In this document: one piece after another, positions 23,530-35,288 of the stretch
Position numbering within the stretch: the stretch's first letter is position 1
How the letters are laid out: every line of letters starts with the position of its first letter
NCBI RefSeq assembly: GCF_029867415.1
Contig: NC_081181.1
Span: forward strand, 72,760,144 to 72,824,143
Reading direction: 5' to 3'
Origin: Vicia villosa
Lineage: Eukaryota > Streptophyta > Magnoliopsida > Fabales > Fabaceae
DNA: 64,000 bases
Program-made: the position numbers and the translations under genes
Notes under the pieces: generated by a model
Database searches by the model: none
What the model was told of the DNA's origin: nothing
The model's input: only the letters and a program-made list of their open reading frames with translations

Positions 23530-23850
23530 CCGTTTCGGAACCGTCCGAGGTTACCGCTTTAAGTCTTAGAGGTTGATCGTTACGGAAATGTCCAAAGTTT
23601 TTCCGCTTTAGATTTCGAAAGTTGATCTATGTGGAACCGTCTGAGGTATCAGCTTTAGATCTTTGAAGTTTGATCGTTGGTGGAACCGTCTGAGGTATCC
23701 GCTTTGGATCTTGAAGAATGATCGTTGTGAAACCGTCTGAGGTATCGACTTAGATCTGAAGGTAGATCATTAAGGAACCGTCCAAGGTATCGACTTAGAT
23801 CTGAAGGTAGACCATTTAAGGAACCGTCCAAGGTATCGACTTAGATCTAT
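23530..23850 (-). repeat. degenerate ~60-bp tandem repeat in 3' UTR of C
   Basis: Five to six imperfect copies of a unit with GGAACCGTC(T/C)(G/A)AGGTATC and TTAGATCTGAAGGTAGA (plus-strand reading). The last two or three are close to identical. Tandem repeats in the 3' UTR are a known feature of Tat/Ogre elements. Confidence 0.8.
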
Positions 23851-25049
23851 GTTGCTTGTTTTGAGTTGATAGGTGATTTGGAAAGAGAGATCTCTTCAGA
23901 ATGAATCTTTGGCTTGATTATATCTGAGAGGAATGTTCGTCTGAATAGAATTCAGGGGAACACTGCATGTGATTAAGAACAACTTTTCTGAGGATATCCG
24001 TCCACCTGAAAAAAAATCAAGTTAGTGACATGCAATGTTATGATGCATGTAATGTATATTTGAGATTCTCAAACTAAACGAGAAATGTGCATGTTATGTA
24101 TGCGTTTGTCATGAAACATTATATGCTATGTATGAATATGCGTATGATGTATGATGTATGGACATGACTTATGCAGTTTAGAGCGTATCAATCTTCTGGT
24201 TGGGAAAATAAATCCCTGTTTGTTATTTTGGAAATGAAGGCATCGTGATTGTTGATGATCTTTGCTATCTTGTTCGAGTACACTTAGCTGGGGAAATTCC
24301 TCACCGACCAGAGTACTCTGTTGAGGGATCTTTGACTACTGCTTAGGGATGAAGGTAATTTTGCAAGTTCTGATTTTGATGCACCTTGAATGGGAATGAG
24401 AAAGATGCGTAATCCTCCAATGCACTATTTGACCAAGCCTTGGTGTGGAGGATCACACCTTCTGGGGATAGTGATCTTGAACAGCCCTGTTGGGGAATAA
24501 GGTTTCTCGAATCACTTTGTGGGAGAGAAAAATCTCATTGAGGAATTTGCTGAGAAATGCATCTCTGTTGGGGATTTTTCTTCTGATGCTAGTTTCGGGA
24601 TGATGTCCAGATGATTGGGACATTAACTGAATGCTATTCATGTTTTTCTTATAAACATCAATCATATTCAAATGCATATGTTCATTCAAAATTATCATTG
24701 GGACGTTTACGTATTCAAAACAGAAAAAGTGAAAACATTGATTTTGAGCATGAGCTGCATTGATTTTGAAAAAGAGCCATAATAGGCTGATTAGTACAAG
24801 GAGACAAAAATCCTAGAAGTAGGAAATTGTCATAAAGCTTTGGAAAATATTTATAAAGATAAATAGCTATGTGAAAACAATCCAGTCAAGTTTCAATTCT
24901 GCTATTGCCAATCTGTCTTCGAGCATCTCATCCCTCACTTGTTGGAAGAAAGTGATTGGACTGATTGGTGCCTTTGATGTGTTGAACCTTGAAGGTGAGT
25001 AGGTAGCCAAACGGGACATAGTCGTACGCTTTATTCCCTAACTTTTGCC

Positions 25050-25190
25050 TAGGCTGCCTTTTCAGGTTTTCAGCCTACCGGGATAATTATTTATTTAGTC
25101 TCTAATTTTTGCCTGGATCGCCTTTTCAGGTTTTCAATCCACCGAGACGCTCATTTTTGCCTAAGTCGCCCTTTTAGGTTTTCAACTTAG
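25050..25190 (-). ncRNA. three post-pol stem-loops, element C
   Basis: Read on the minus strand just after the pol stop. (1) CTAAGTT...GACTTAG (25190-25161). (2) TGGATTG...CGATCCA (25141-25114). (3) TAGGCT...AGCCTA (25077-25050). Between the arms lies GAAAACCTGAAAAGG or a close variant, in which CCT/AGG can pair around GAAA. Each is followed by GGCAAAAATGAGC, GGCAAAAATTAGAG or GGCAAAAGTTAGGG. Structure is inferred by eye; listed as structured RNA, not as an independent gene. Confidence 0.7.
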
Positions 25191-25201
25191 CGAACTTTTC
25201 T

Positions 25202-28200
25202 TTAAGCGAAATACTTTTTGACTATGTCCGCATTTACACGGTGTGGGAAATCCTCACCGTCCATAGTGGTAAGCAACATGGCTCCGTCGGAGAATACTCT
25301 TTTGATTACAAATGGTCCCTCATAAGTGGGAGTCCACTTGCCCCTGGGGTCACCTTGTGGTACGATGATGCGTTTGAAAACCAAATCACCGGTTTGATAT
25401 GCCTGACTTATGACTTTCTTGTTGAAGGCTTTGATCATACGTTTCTGGTACAACTGACCATGACAAATAGCCGCAAGCCTCTTCTCATCAATCAAGTTTA
25501 TCTGGTCCAACGGAGTCTGAATCCAATCGTTTTCATCTAGATCGGCTTCTTTCATAATCCTTAGGGAAGGAATCTGAATTTCAATTGGAAGAACGGCCTC
25601 CATACCATAGACTAAGGAGAATGGAGTTGCCCCTGTTGAAGTACGCGCTGATGTGAGATAACCATGAAGAGCAAAAGGTAACATCTCATGCCAGTCTTTG
25701 TAGGTTACTGTCATCTTTTGTATGATTTTCTTGATGTTCTTGTTGGCAGCTTCCACCGCGCCATTCATCTTTGGTCGATATGGAAAGGAATTATGATGTT
25801 TGATCTTGAACTGTGTGCAGAGTTCAGTAATCATTCTGTTGTTTAAATTTTTGCCATTGTCTGTGATGATCCTTTCAGGGATGCCATACCGACAAATGAG
25901 ATTGTGCTTGATAAACCGGGCCACAACATTTTTGGTGACTGAAGCAAACGAGGCTGCTTCTACCCACTTTGTGAAGTAACCAATAGCGACTAGGATAAAG
26001 CGATGTCCGTTGGAGGCAGTAGGCTTGATTTCTCCAATCATATCAATACACCACATTTCAAAAGGCCAAGGAGTCGTCAGGACGTTTAACAGGACTGGAG
26101 GTACATGTACTTTGTCGACATATATCTGGCATTTGTGACAGGTTCTGGAGTGACGATGGCAGTCTGTCTCCATGGTAGACCAATAATAACCTGCTCTTAA
26201 GATCTTTTTAGCCATTGTATGTCCACTTGAATGAGTACCAAAAGCACCATCGTGTATGTCTTCCATAATCTGTTCTCCTACCTTCTTGTTTACACAACGA
26301 AGCAAAGTCGCGTCATGGTTGCGTTTGTACAAGATTCCATTACTTAGAAAGAATTTAGCTGCAAATCTTCTTAGAAACTTTCTATCGTTAATGGATGCCC
26401 CTTCAGGGTATTCCTGGGCTTCGAGATATCTTTTTACTTCAAGGAACCATGGTTTTTCTTCCACTCCTTCGGTATCAATCTCATTGCAATAGGCTGGTTC
26501 ATCCTGTCTGTAAATGGTGATCATTGGCGCCTCATTGTCCCACCTGACTTTGAACATAGATGACATGATAGCTAGAGCATCAGCTAGTTGATTTTCTTCG
26601 CGCGGGATGTGTTCAAAAGTGATTTCTTCAAAGTAAGGAATCAAACTCAACACATATTCTTTGTAAGGAATTAGATTCGGGTACTTCGTGTCCCATTCCT
26701 CTTTGACTTGATAAATTACAAGCACCGAGTCTCCGTAGACCTCCAGGAACTTGATTCTTAGATCGATTGCAGCTTTGAGACCCAGAATACATGCTTCATA
26801 CTCGGCTATATTGTTAGTGCAATTGAAGCATAATCTGGCAGTGAATGGTGTATGACCTCCTGTGGGAGAAATTATCACAGCTCCGATGCCATTGCCAAGT
26901 GCATTAGAAGCTCCATCAAAAACCATAGTCCATCGGGATCCGGGCTAGGGTCCTTCCTCCGGTCCTGGTTGTTCGTAGTCAGTAACTAGCATAATGTCTT
27001 CATTTGGGAAGTCAAAGTTTAACGCTTGATAATCATCCACTGCTTGATGAGCCAGATGATCAGCTACCACACTTCCTTTAATCGCTCTTTGAGAAGTGTA
27101 CTGGATGTCATACTCTGTTAAGATCATTTTCCATCTTGCTATTCTTCTAGAGAGAGCAGGTTTTTCAAACACATACTTGATAGGATCCATTTTGGAGATC
27201 AGGAAAGTGGTATGGTTTAGCATATACTATCTTAGTTGGCGAGCCGCCCATGCTAAGGCACAACAAGTTTTCTCGAGTAGTGAGTATCTTGTTTCACAAT
27301 CGGTAAACGTTTTGCTAAGATAGTAGATTGCATGCTCCTTCCGGCCAGACTCGTCATGTTGCCCCAGTACACACCCCATTGAATCTTCTAACACAGTTAG
27401 GTACATTATCAGAGGTCTCCCTTCCACTGGTGGTAACAAAATTGGCGGTTTTTGGAGATATTCTTTGATTTTATCAAAGGCTAATTGGCATTTGTCATTC
27501 CATCTTTCCACTTAATCTTTCTTCAAAAGTTTGAAGATCGGCACACAAGTAGTAGTCATATGGGCAATAAATCTGGCTATGTAATTCAGACGTCCCAAGA
27601 ATCCTCTGACTTGTTTCTCGGTACGGGGTATGGGCATTTCTTGAATGGCTTTGACCTTGGCAGGATCAATCCTCAATACCTTTGCTGCTGACAATGAAAC
27701 CTAAGAGTTTACCGGATCTTACTCCAAAGATACACTTGTTCGGATTCAATCGCAATCTGTACTTCTTGAGTCTGTCAAACAGCTTGTGCAGATGACCCAG
27801 ATGTTCTTCTTCGGTGTTGGACTTTGCAATCATATCATCCACGTAAACCTCTATTTCCTGATGAATCATATCATGGAACAGAGCTACCATTGCACGCTGA
27901 TATGTTGCTCCTGCATTCTTTAAACCAAAGGGAATTACTTTGTAACAAAAGGTTCCCTAGGGTGTTGTGAAGGTTGTTTTTTCCATGTCTTCGGGTGCCA
28001 TCTTGATTTGATTGTACCCTGAGAATCCATCCATAAAGGAGAATACCTTGCATTGTGCAGTATTGTCAACTAGTACATCGATGTGAGGTAAAGGGAAATC
28101 ATCTTTGGGGCTTGCCTGATTCAGATCTCTGTAGTCTACACACATTCTGACTTTCCCGTCTTTTTTAGGCACAAGCACTATGTTAGCTATCCATGGAGGA

Positions 28201-28680
28201 TAACTCACAACTTTCAGAAAGCCAGCATTGAATTGCTTCCCAACCTCCTCTTTGATCTTCTTGGACATATCGGGCCTACTCCTCCGCAGTTTCTGCTTAA
28301 CTGGCGTGCTACCTTCTTTGATTGGCAGGCGATGAACCACAATATCCGTGTCAAGGCCGGGCATATCTTCATAGGACCAGTAGTCTTGTAACATTTGAAT
28401 CAGTCTTTGCTTGACACTGCCTTCTAGATCAGCCCCTATCTTGACTTCTTTCTTTTCTTCGTCACTAGCCAAGTTGATAACCTCAATTGGTTCTTCATGC
28501 GGCTGTATAGTCTTTTCCTCTTGTTCTAACAGCCTTGCAAGTTCCCTTGGTACTTCACAATCTTCCTCACTTTCGTCCTCAGTTTGATAGATCGGATTTT
28601 CAAAGTCAGGACTGGCAATAGCAGAATCGTTATCAACAGGATCCAGAGTGAATGTGAATCTGCATTCATTAAGTGGGTGT
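25202..28680 (-). pseudogene. pol: element C pol (RT-RNaseH-aRNaseH-integrase), decayed
   Basis: Minus-strand pol of a Tat/Ogre element, cut at its upstream end by B. The RT part includes VRMCVDYRDLN, FSFMDGFSGYNQIKM and YVDDMIAKS. Stops lie at 27957-27959 (in the TP-GTF motif), 27512-27514, 27227-27229 and 26945-26947; a frame change falls between about 27690 and 27666. At least three of the stops fit G-to-A or C-to-T transitions, as expected of methylated DNA. From 26926 to 25202 the frame is open for 574 codons: the second RNase H (FDGASNALGNGIGA, IAEYEACILGL, YGDS), the HHCC finger, integrase D,D,E (CIDMIGE, IITDNGKN, NGAVEAANKN) and the C-terminal GPFVIKRV motif. It would not give a working polyprotein. 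Confidence 0.92.
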
Positions 28681-30542
28681 TGTCATACCCCAAATTTGTC
28701 CTACCCCTTTACGTTTAACTGGCTTAAGCTTCCCATTTCATCTGCATACCCTCATTAGGGCATTTGCATGACTTTGCATTCATTCATTAAATAAAGCATA
28801 TAAAAGCATGGGATCAAAGGTCATAAAGCAAGTTGAGGTTTCACTTAGGTCTTTGCAAGGTTATTTATCTCCTCAAGGATGGCGTCTTGCACATGTTCGA
28901 GACTATGATTAGTTCAGATCTCGAAAGGCACTTGATGAGAGGAATTCTATTCACATGGAATGTTTTGACTTAGGGTTTATTTCCCTAGGCATTTGGTGGT
29001 CTCGACATGCTTAAGAATGTCTTGCAAGTCAATTAAAGATGTTATCAATTTATTGAGGGAAAAAGACATGTGGAGATTATTTGCAAGGTTGTTGACTACA
29101 TCAAGCAAAGTTGACCTTTTGACTAAATTCATGTTGATCCATATCTTTGGTTACTATTCCACTTGGATTGCTTCACTAAGTTTGCAAAGATGGAAATCTA
29201 AGAAAGTATATGTTTTGAATTTAAAATTCAAATGAGTATGAGAGAAGATGCAAGAATCATATACTACTTAAAGTACAAGAGTGAAGTCATGTATTCAAAT
29301 CCATTACAAGTACAAGGAAAAGTCAAGGTTTATTTGAAAAGGTCAACATTCAAATCAAAATTCAACACTCCACTATTCTAAGGTTCAGGTCAAATTACAT
29401 TTCCAAAGTCCAATCCATTTTACAAAGCCCTTCCAAATTTCTATCCAATATTCATTACAAAAAAGAGCCATTTTCATTACTCCCATTCAACCAAATCCAT
29501 CACAAGTTCATTACAACTTCAATTATTCCCATTACATCAAATTCCTAAATTCTAAAATTTCTAAACCTATGTCCTTCTTTGATCCTAAAACTTCATGTCG
29601 ATCTTCTTCTGAACTTTGCCAAAGCATCGCTCACGAATTGCTTCCATGAACTTACAGCCAGCCTTGTGAAAGCATTATAAGCACCTGCATTTTGAAACCA
29701 AAAACAATCCACATCAGTACACAATACATTCAGCCAACCAACTTGCAGCCACCTTCCTCACTTTCACTTGTTAAAAAACCCTGCAAATAACACAAAAAGA
29801 AACCAGCAACATAAACAATTCAGAACAGTCACATACATTCACCGATTCATATCTAACAATTCACATTCATACAATCCTCACATATCATTACCACATCCAC
29901 ACGAAAAAAAACTGAACCGAACATGCCGCGGTTTCGAAATAGAGACCTTACATTAATCCACAAACCTGCAATTGAACCATTCCTCGCAGCCCCACGAAAT
30001 TCAACCCAACCTTGCATCCTATATCAACAAACCTTACCTGCATAGTTCAAAAACCAGTCAAAACCAAATACATACATACAACCCTGCACCACCACAAAAA
30101 ACAGAACAAAACCACTGCACAATCACCATACCACATCAGTTCAGCTATGCCATACCCAAACTTACTTCATAAAAGCCAACACAACCTGCAGCAAAGCCAA
30201 AATTCAAAAACAGTTCACACTAATTCAGCATTATGACAGAAATCCAAACTAAACAAAACCTATAACTAACTGTTTTCTTTTCAAACCTTGCCATTTTCCT
30301 AACTTCACAGAGAACTAGTAATTAACTCCCTAACAAACTAGTTAATCCATAACAGAATTAAAAAACCACCTGTAACCGATTCCAACTACCTAACTAACCA
30401 TAACTAACTCTCAAAAAACCTATAACAGAACCAACCACCACATACTAACCAAACCCAACAGAATATCAGAAACTCAACAGAATATAACAGAAATCAGAAA
30501 ATGAAGAGTGGAACTAACCTTATCTTTTTCATCTTGAACTTC

Positions 30543-30549
30543 TATAAAA
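30543..30549 (+). promoter_or_regulatory. LTR TATA box, element B
   Basis: TATAAAA about 1.86 kb into the LTR, followed within 40-60 bp by a C/T-rich leader (CTCACCAACAATCTCTCCCT). Same layout as the TATA box of A. Confidence 0.55.
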
Positions 30550-32304
30550 CCAGAACCACCATGATTCAGAAGCTTCTTCACTCACCAACAATCTCTCCCT
30601 CTACACTATTCTCTTCACTTCTTCTCATCTTCATCCTCTCCTTCTCCAATTATCTCCATAACCATCACCTTAACCCCTTCACCTGCAATTCTCTTCCTCG
30701 ATTCATTTTCATCATCAACATCTTCCACCTCATTTTTCACCATCATATTCTCTTCACTTCTTAGTCTCTCTCGATCACCTCTTCTACCTTCCCTCTTCAC
30801 TGACCTCAATTCTCAAAAGAATCTTCAATCACCAAAAAAAATCAATAGCAGAAAAAGGGAGGATCCAGTTTAACAGAAAAAGAGAAATTCAGAATTTAAC
30901 AAACCGATTCCTTTCCATTGAGTCAACAACCTTCATCACCATTCTCATTCTCGTTCCATCCTCGTCTTCATCCTCACTCCTCCATCACAAAACAACAATC
31001 TTCAATCTTCATTCAGGCTTCGACACCATCACCATCTTCAACTGAACAATAGCATTCGCGCAAGTTAAAAGAGAAGAAGAAGAAGAAATCTGAATAGAGA
31101 AAAAGAAGAAGATAACGAAAAGAAGTGTGCGTCGAGAGGTACCTGAAGTTCGGTGAAATAGCCGTGGATTCCGTTCGCTGCCGTCTCGCTCGAAACGACA
31201 TTGAAGCGACTCCGATGAAGATTAGAAGGGGATGAGAGCCGCGTCGGAAAAAAATTGATCGGAGGTGAGAACGTGAGCTATCGCCACCGCTTGCTTGAGA
31301 GAGACGAACGGAGCAGCAAATCGGAGAGGAGCTTCCCTCCGGCGCCGTCGCTGTGTCACGTTCGTGAGAAGGAGAGGAGAGGTAAGCTCAATGGTCATAT
31401 ATTTTAAACCCTAATCCTCTATCTTTTCTTAATTAATTTTTCTTTTTGCTTAATTAGTATTAGAATGTTATTAATTGACAGTAATGGAGCTTAGTTGAAT
31501 AATAAAATCTGAATACAAAAGATAAGTGGAATTGGATCATAACCTTGGGCCTTGCTCACACGAATTGCTATCTGTATACACCCCCTGAGACCCATGCTGC
31601 CATTTTTGGCAAATCATTCTGTAATAAAAACAGTACTTCCACGGGCCTTGCGCAGAAATGCTGATTACACTCCCTTATGGCCCATCCTACCACTTTTTGG
31701 CCACACTAAATCTGAAACAAAAAACCTGTTGGGCTATTGATTGGGTCCAGCGCCCTCAATTACTCATGCACCACCATATTCAACTTTAAACCCCCCTGTT
31801 TCTATTTCTTTTAATTACTAGAATTTAGGTTTAATTAGATTTTTTCTATTTTTCTTTTAGGTGATAAAATGCTAATTTTTTAGACTTTAATACAAATTGT
31901 TGACATAGAATAAATAATCACCATTAAAATTTGTTAGATTTTTAGGTAATTTTGATACTAAAAGCTCATAAAAAAAATAGTAGATCTTTTAGGTTAATTT
32001 TGACATTTGCGTTCTTTTATAAAAACCCATAAAAATAGTAGTTTTTTTAGTGTCATTTTTATACTAGTGCTCGAATCGTTTTGTACTATTCCCATGTTCA
32101 TTTTTGTATGATGCTTGTGTGATTTTATCGCTCGTATTTTGGCCTTATTTTAGGCCTATTTTCGTTAGTACTATTTTAGATTCCTTTTGTACATAAATAG
32201 GAATTAGAACAACTTAGATTAGAATTTAGGATTAGTTCCCCCTTTGCATTCTTTTTCTTTTTAACTCTTTAAAACATTAATAAAAGGAAGATGCGAATCA
32301 CATT

Positions 32305-32580
32305 AAGAGAGTGATTGAGAAATGAGTGGGATTCATTCCCTAATCTGTTTCTCAATCGCTTAGTGGCATAGAAACGAGTGGGATTCATTCCCTAATCTGT
32401 TTCTCGGTCACTACTTAATGGGAGAGAAACGAGTGGGATTCATTCCCTAATCTGTTTCTCAAACATTAATTAATGGGAGAGAAATGAGTGAGATTCATTC
32501 TCTAATCTGTTTCTCGAACATTACATAATGGGATAGAAGTGAGTAGGATTCATTCCTTAATCTGCTTCTCGATCATTATA
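32305..32580 (+). repeat. five-unit hairpin array in LTR B
   Basis: Homologue of 6669-6945. Units 1-3 keep GGGA-TTCAT-TCCC. Unit 4 reads GAGA-TTCAT-TCTC and unit 5 AGGA-TTCAT-TCCT: both arms changed together and pairing is retained. Unit 5 again has GAAG/CTTC instead of GAAA/TTTC in the outer stem. Confidence 0.87.
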
Positions 32581-33235
32581 CATTTTATGTGATTCGGATC
32601 GCAAAGTAAACTTCCCTTAAAAAATACACAACCCAAAAACGCTTAAAACACCTAACAATGGTTCAAGTTCAAAACAACGTAGAGAAAGTGGTGAGTGGCC
32701 CGGTATTGGGAACTGTTCATCACTCATCTACGCTAAAAGACACAAAGCAATCACTTCTTTTTTCTTTTGCCTCGTTGGCACCTAAGGGCACCGTTATTTC
32801 CGCTCGTACGCATCGTAGGCGATCCCTTATGCAAGAGCGCGAACTTTAACGCCGCCCAACTAAAAAACACAAAACAAACAGAAAATCGTGAGCCGAGCTA
32901 CGGTAACTCTGATTCCTGAAAAGGATACGTAGGCAGCGGGGTAGGGCCCGTGCGAGTACAATTCTTTATTTTCTCTACATTCTGCATTCATTTCGCATTT
33001 AGACATAGACATAATTATACACCCTTTAGATAGAAACAAACATAGATGGATACCATCGAGTACGATGGGCACGAGGGGTGCTAATACCTTCCCCTTGCGA
33101 AACCGACTCCCGTACCTTGATTCTCTGGTCGCAAGACCCTGTTCCTTCTTTTGTTAGGTTTCCTGGTATTCCTTTCCCTTATGGGATAAATATATTAGTG
33201 GCGACTCTGTTCTTTTTTCGCGAGCGTGCGACAGC

Positions 33236-33253
33236 TGGCGACTCTGCTGGGGA
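33236..33253 (+). other. primer-binding site, element B
   Basis: TGGCGACTCTGCTGGGGA, two bases after the LTR end GCGACA, identical to those of A and D. A partial copy GTGGCGACTCTG lies about 35 bp upstream, inside the LTR. Confidence 0.9.
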
Positions 33254-34178
33254 TTACCTAAGCAAGTCGATCCTAGCCTTTGTTTGTTTCCTTTATTGGG
33301 TGTTTATTTATTTGTTTATGCGTTTTGCGTTTTGTATATATGTTTGCACATCATGTTTATTTCCTGCTCGCATATCATGTTTACTTTTCGCATGCATCTG
33401 GACTATATTATGGGTCCCCGTGGGGGCCACATATTTTCTCTCTGTTTGCAGGTTGGTGGGATGATTCTATGAGATAAAGGCCCAATCCCCAGGCTAGTAT
33501 ACACCTAGGCTAGCGTGGATACTCATGTCGAATCGCATGGCCCTTGACACGTATGAGGAGACATGAGACACCACAACCCGGATTCAGTCCTCTCGACGAT
33601 GCCTTTGCCCTGCACCCTTAGTGCAGATCGCAAGGTGTCCGACTAGAGGATTCTGGGCGACCATTAGGGACCACTTGTCCGTGTCTAGATTCGCCTGTGA
33701 GTGGGGAGGGATATACATGACAGGTACCGTTGGTGACTATTCAGTTCTGATGATGACTACTGTTCCTATGGCTATGTGGTACCTATGCCGAACCTTTGAT
33801 CTCATGACATCTGACCCACATCAGTTATTCAGAGGATTGCACAGTGGTTACTAAGATTATAACCTTGATCCCATGTTGTTGCATCGCATAACATCATTGT
33901 TTTATCCACTTCATTTATGGGGGATCCTAAAGTCTATTTCCAAAAAAAAAAGAGAAAGAAAAAAAAGGAAAAGATATTCTATACAAAAAAGATAAGCTTT
34001 GATTCCAAAAAAGAAAAAGGAAAGTGTAAAAAGACTTTAGGATCTCTCATAAATGAAACATGCATTCATACTATCATGCATTTCATGGTTCTCTCAGAGA
34101 CTTATGGGACCCTTTCTATTCAGATTTCAAGATCAACAACAGATTTGACTTCTCACCGCCACAACTCCAAGATCAACT
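33254..34178 (+). other. 5' leader of element B
   Basis: Homologous to 7637-8610 of A, including TTCCAAAAAAAAAAG and ACATGCATTCATACTATCAT. No conserved ORF. Confidence 0.6.
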
Positions 34179-35288
34179 ATGGAACAACTCCGTGAGGAAA
34201 TGGACGAGATGAGGGAACAAATGGGTCATCTTATGTTGGAGATGCAAGACTTGATCCATAATCAGGGTGCTCTAAAAGAGGAAAACAGTCAGTTGAAGAC
34301 TCAAGTGAGCCTGGTTATGGAAGTTCTGAAAATGGTACTAAGAAAGGAAGGTGATGTTGTCCCTGCTGCTGCAACAGAGATTGTTGACTCCCTCTCTTCA
34401 ATAGGATCCTTTTCCACTCATGGGATGCCTCAGAGGGATCTCCCTCCACTTCAAGTGTCGTTACCTCCACGTCAATCTGTTCATGTCCCTAGAATGAATC
34501 AAGTAGGCCGAATGTGTGGGCAAAAACCTAAGATGCCTCAGAGGGTTCTTGATCCGATCCTCATGCCTTATGCTCAGTTACTTCCCCGCTTGCTGGAACT
34601 TCGATTGGTTGAGCTACGCGATTTATCCATGCCTGAAAAGCTTCCCCCCAATTTTGATGCCAATGCTCGATGTGAGTTCCATTCTGGGGCACCTGGCCAT
34701 GATATTGAGAATTGTAGGGCACTAAAGCATCAAATTCAAGATCTCATTGATTCAAAAGTGATTTTGTTCACCCCCGAAGGTATGAGTGTTCAAGGAAATA
34801 GAGTTCCATTTGTGGTGGAAGAAAAGGTTGATTCACACTTCTATGTCGGATCTACTTCAAATCAGAAGCACGATGCACCATTTTGGATCCCTGATCTTCC
34901 ACTTCATCAGTCCTTGATTGTCTCATAACCGAATCAAAAAAGGGAGACACCTGAACAGATTGGGTATTTGAATCATCACCAACAACAGGGTCCACCAATG
35001 CCGAGGAGACGACCAAGAAGAATTGACCCAATTCCTATGACCTATAGTCAGCTGCTTTCTCATTTACTCAAGGATTCTTTGGTCCAACTAAGGGAGTTTA
35101 AACCCCCTCCAACACCGATTCCTCAAGGATATGACTTAAATGCAAAGTGTGAGTACCATTCTGGGACATCTGGACATTCAACAGAGGATTGTAATATTTT
35201 GAAACACAAAGTCCAAGATCTCATTGACTCCAAAGCAATATCATTCACTCCAAATGGCCTGCACATAAAACGAAGAGTTCATGCATAA
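34179..35288 (+). pseudogene. gag: gag-like ORF of B: coiled coil plus two zinc-knuckle-like motifs, no capsid core
   Basis: One frame of 370 codons with a single in-frame TAA at 34926-34928. It begins with a heptad-rich segment (MEQLREEMDEMREQMGHLML), like the N-terminus of D gag. It then jumps to the C-terminal gag region, present twice: DPILMPYAQLLPRLL then CEFHSGAPGHDIENC (about codons 125-172), and DPIPMTYSQLLSHLL then CEYHSGTSGHSTEDC (about codons 285-330). D has one copy (CPYHQGAPGHNIENC). The spacing is C-x2-H-x5-H-x4-C, not the retroviral CCHC. The retrotransposon gag (capsid) domain is missing, so it could bind RNA or D-type Gag but not form particles alone. It may still be expressed up to the stop. 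Confidence 0.75.

Larger units (their letters stand above)
23251..25201 (-). other. 3' UTR of element C
   Basis: About 1.95 kb between the pol stop and the LTR. It contains three stem-loops near pol (25050-25190), a degenerate tandem repeat (23530-23850) and a polypurine tract GAATAGGGGAAAC next to the LTR. The rest (about 23900-24950) holds short repeated words such as GTATGATG and no ORF I can support. Confidence 0.8.
18561..28680 (-). mobile_element. element C: old Ogre-like retrotransposon, 3' half
   Basis: Read right to left: pol (28680-25202), 3' UTR (25201-23251), polypurine tract and a 4690-bp 3' LTR (23250-18561). It is cut at 28680, at the boundary before RT, by element B. Its gag-protease and 5' LTR should therefore lie to the right of B, outside the window. 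Pol carries four in-frame stops and one frameshift, so it is older than D. Outer flank is GTAGG (18556-18560). Confidence 0.88.
28678..33233 (+). repeat. 5' LTR of element B (~4.55 kb)
   Basis: Begins TGTTGTCATACCCCAAATTTG; the start could equally be placed at 28681 (TGTCATACCCC). It ends GTGCGACA, followed by the primer-binding site. Pol of C is readable up to 28680 (HPLNECR on the minus strand), which fixes the insertion point. TATA box at 30543. A five-unit hairpin array at 32305-32580 is homologous to that in A. Confidence 0.9.

Noticed and set aside
30501..30764. Possible small secreted protein in LTR B
   Set aside because: Hydrophobic and Ser/Leu-rich only because of the C/T-rich leader; not conserved with A at protein level.
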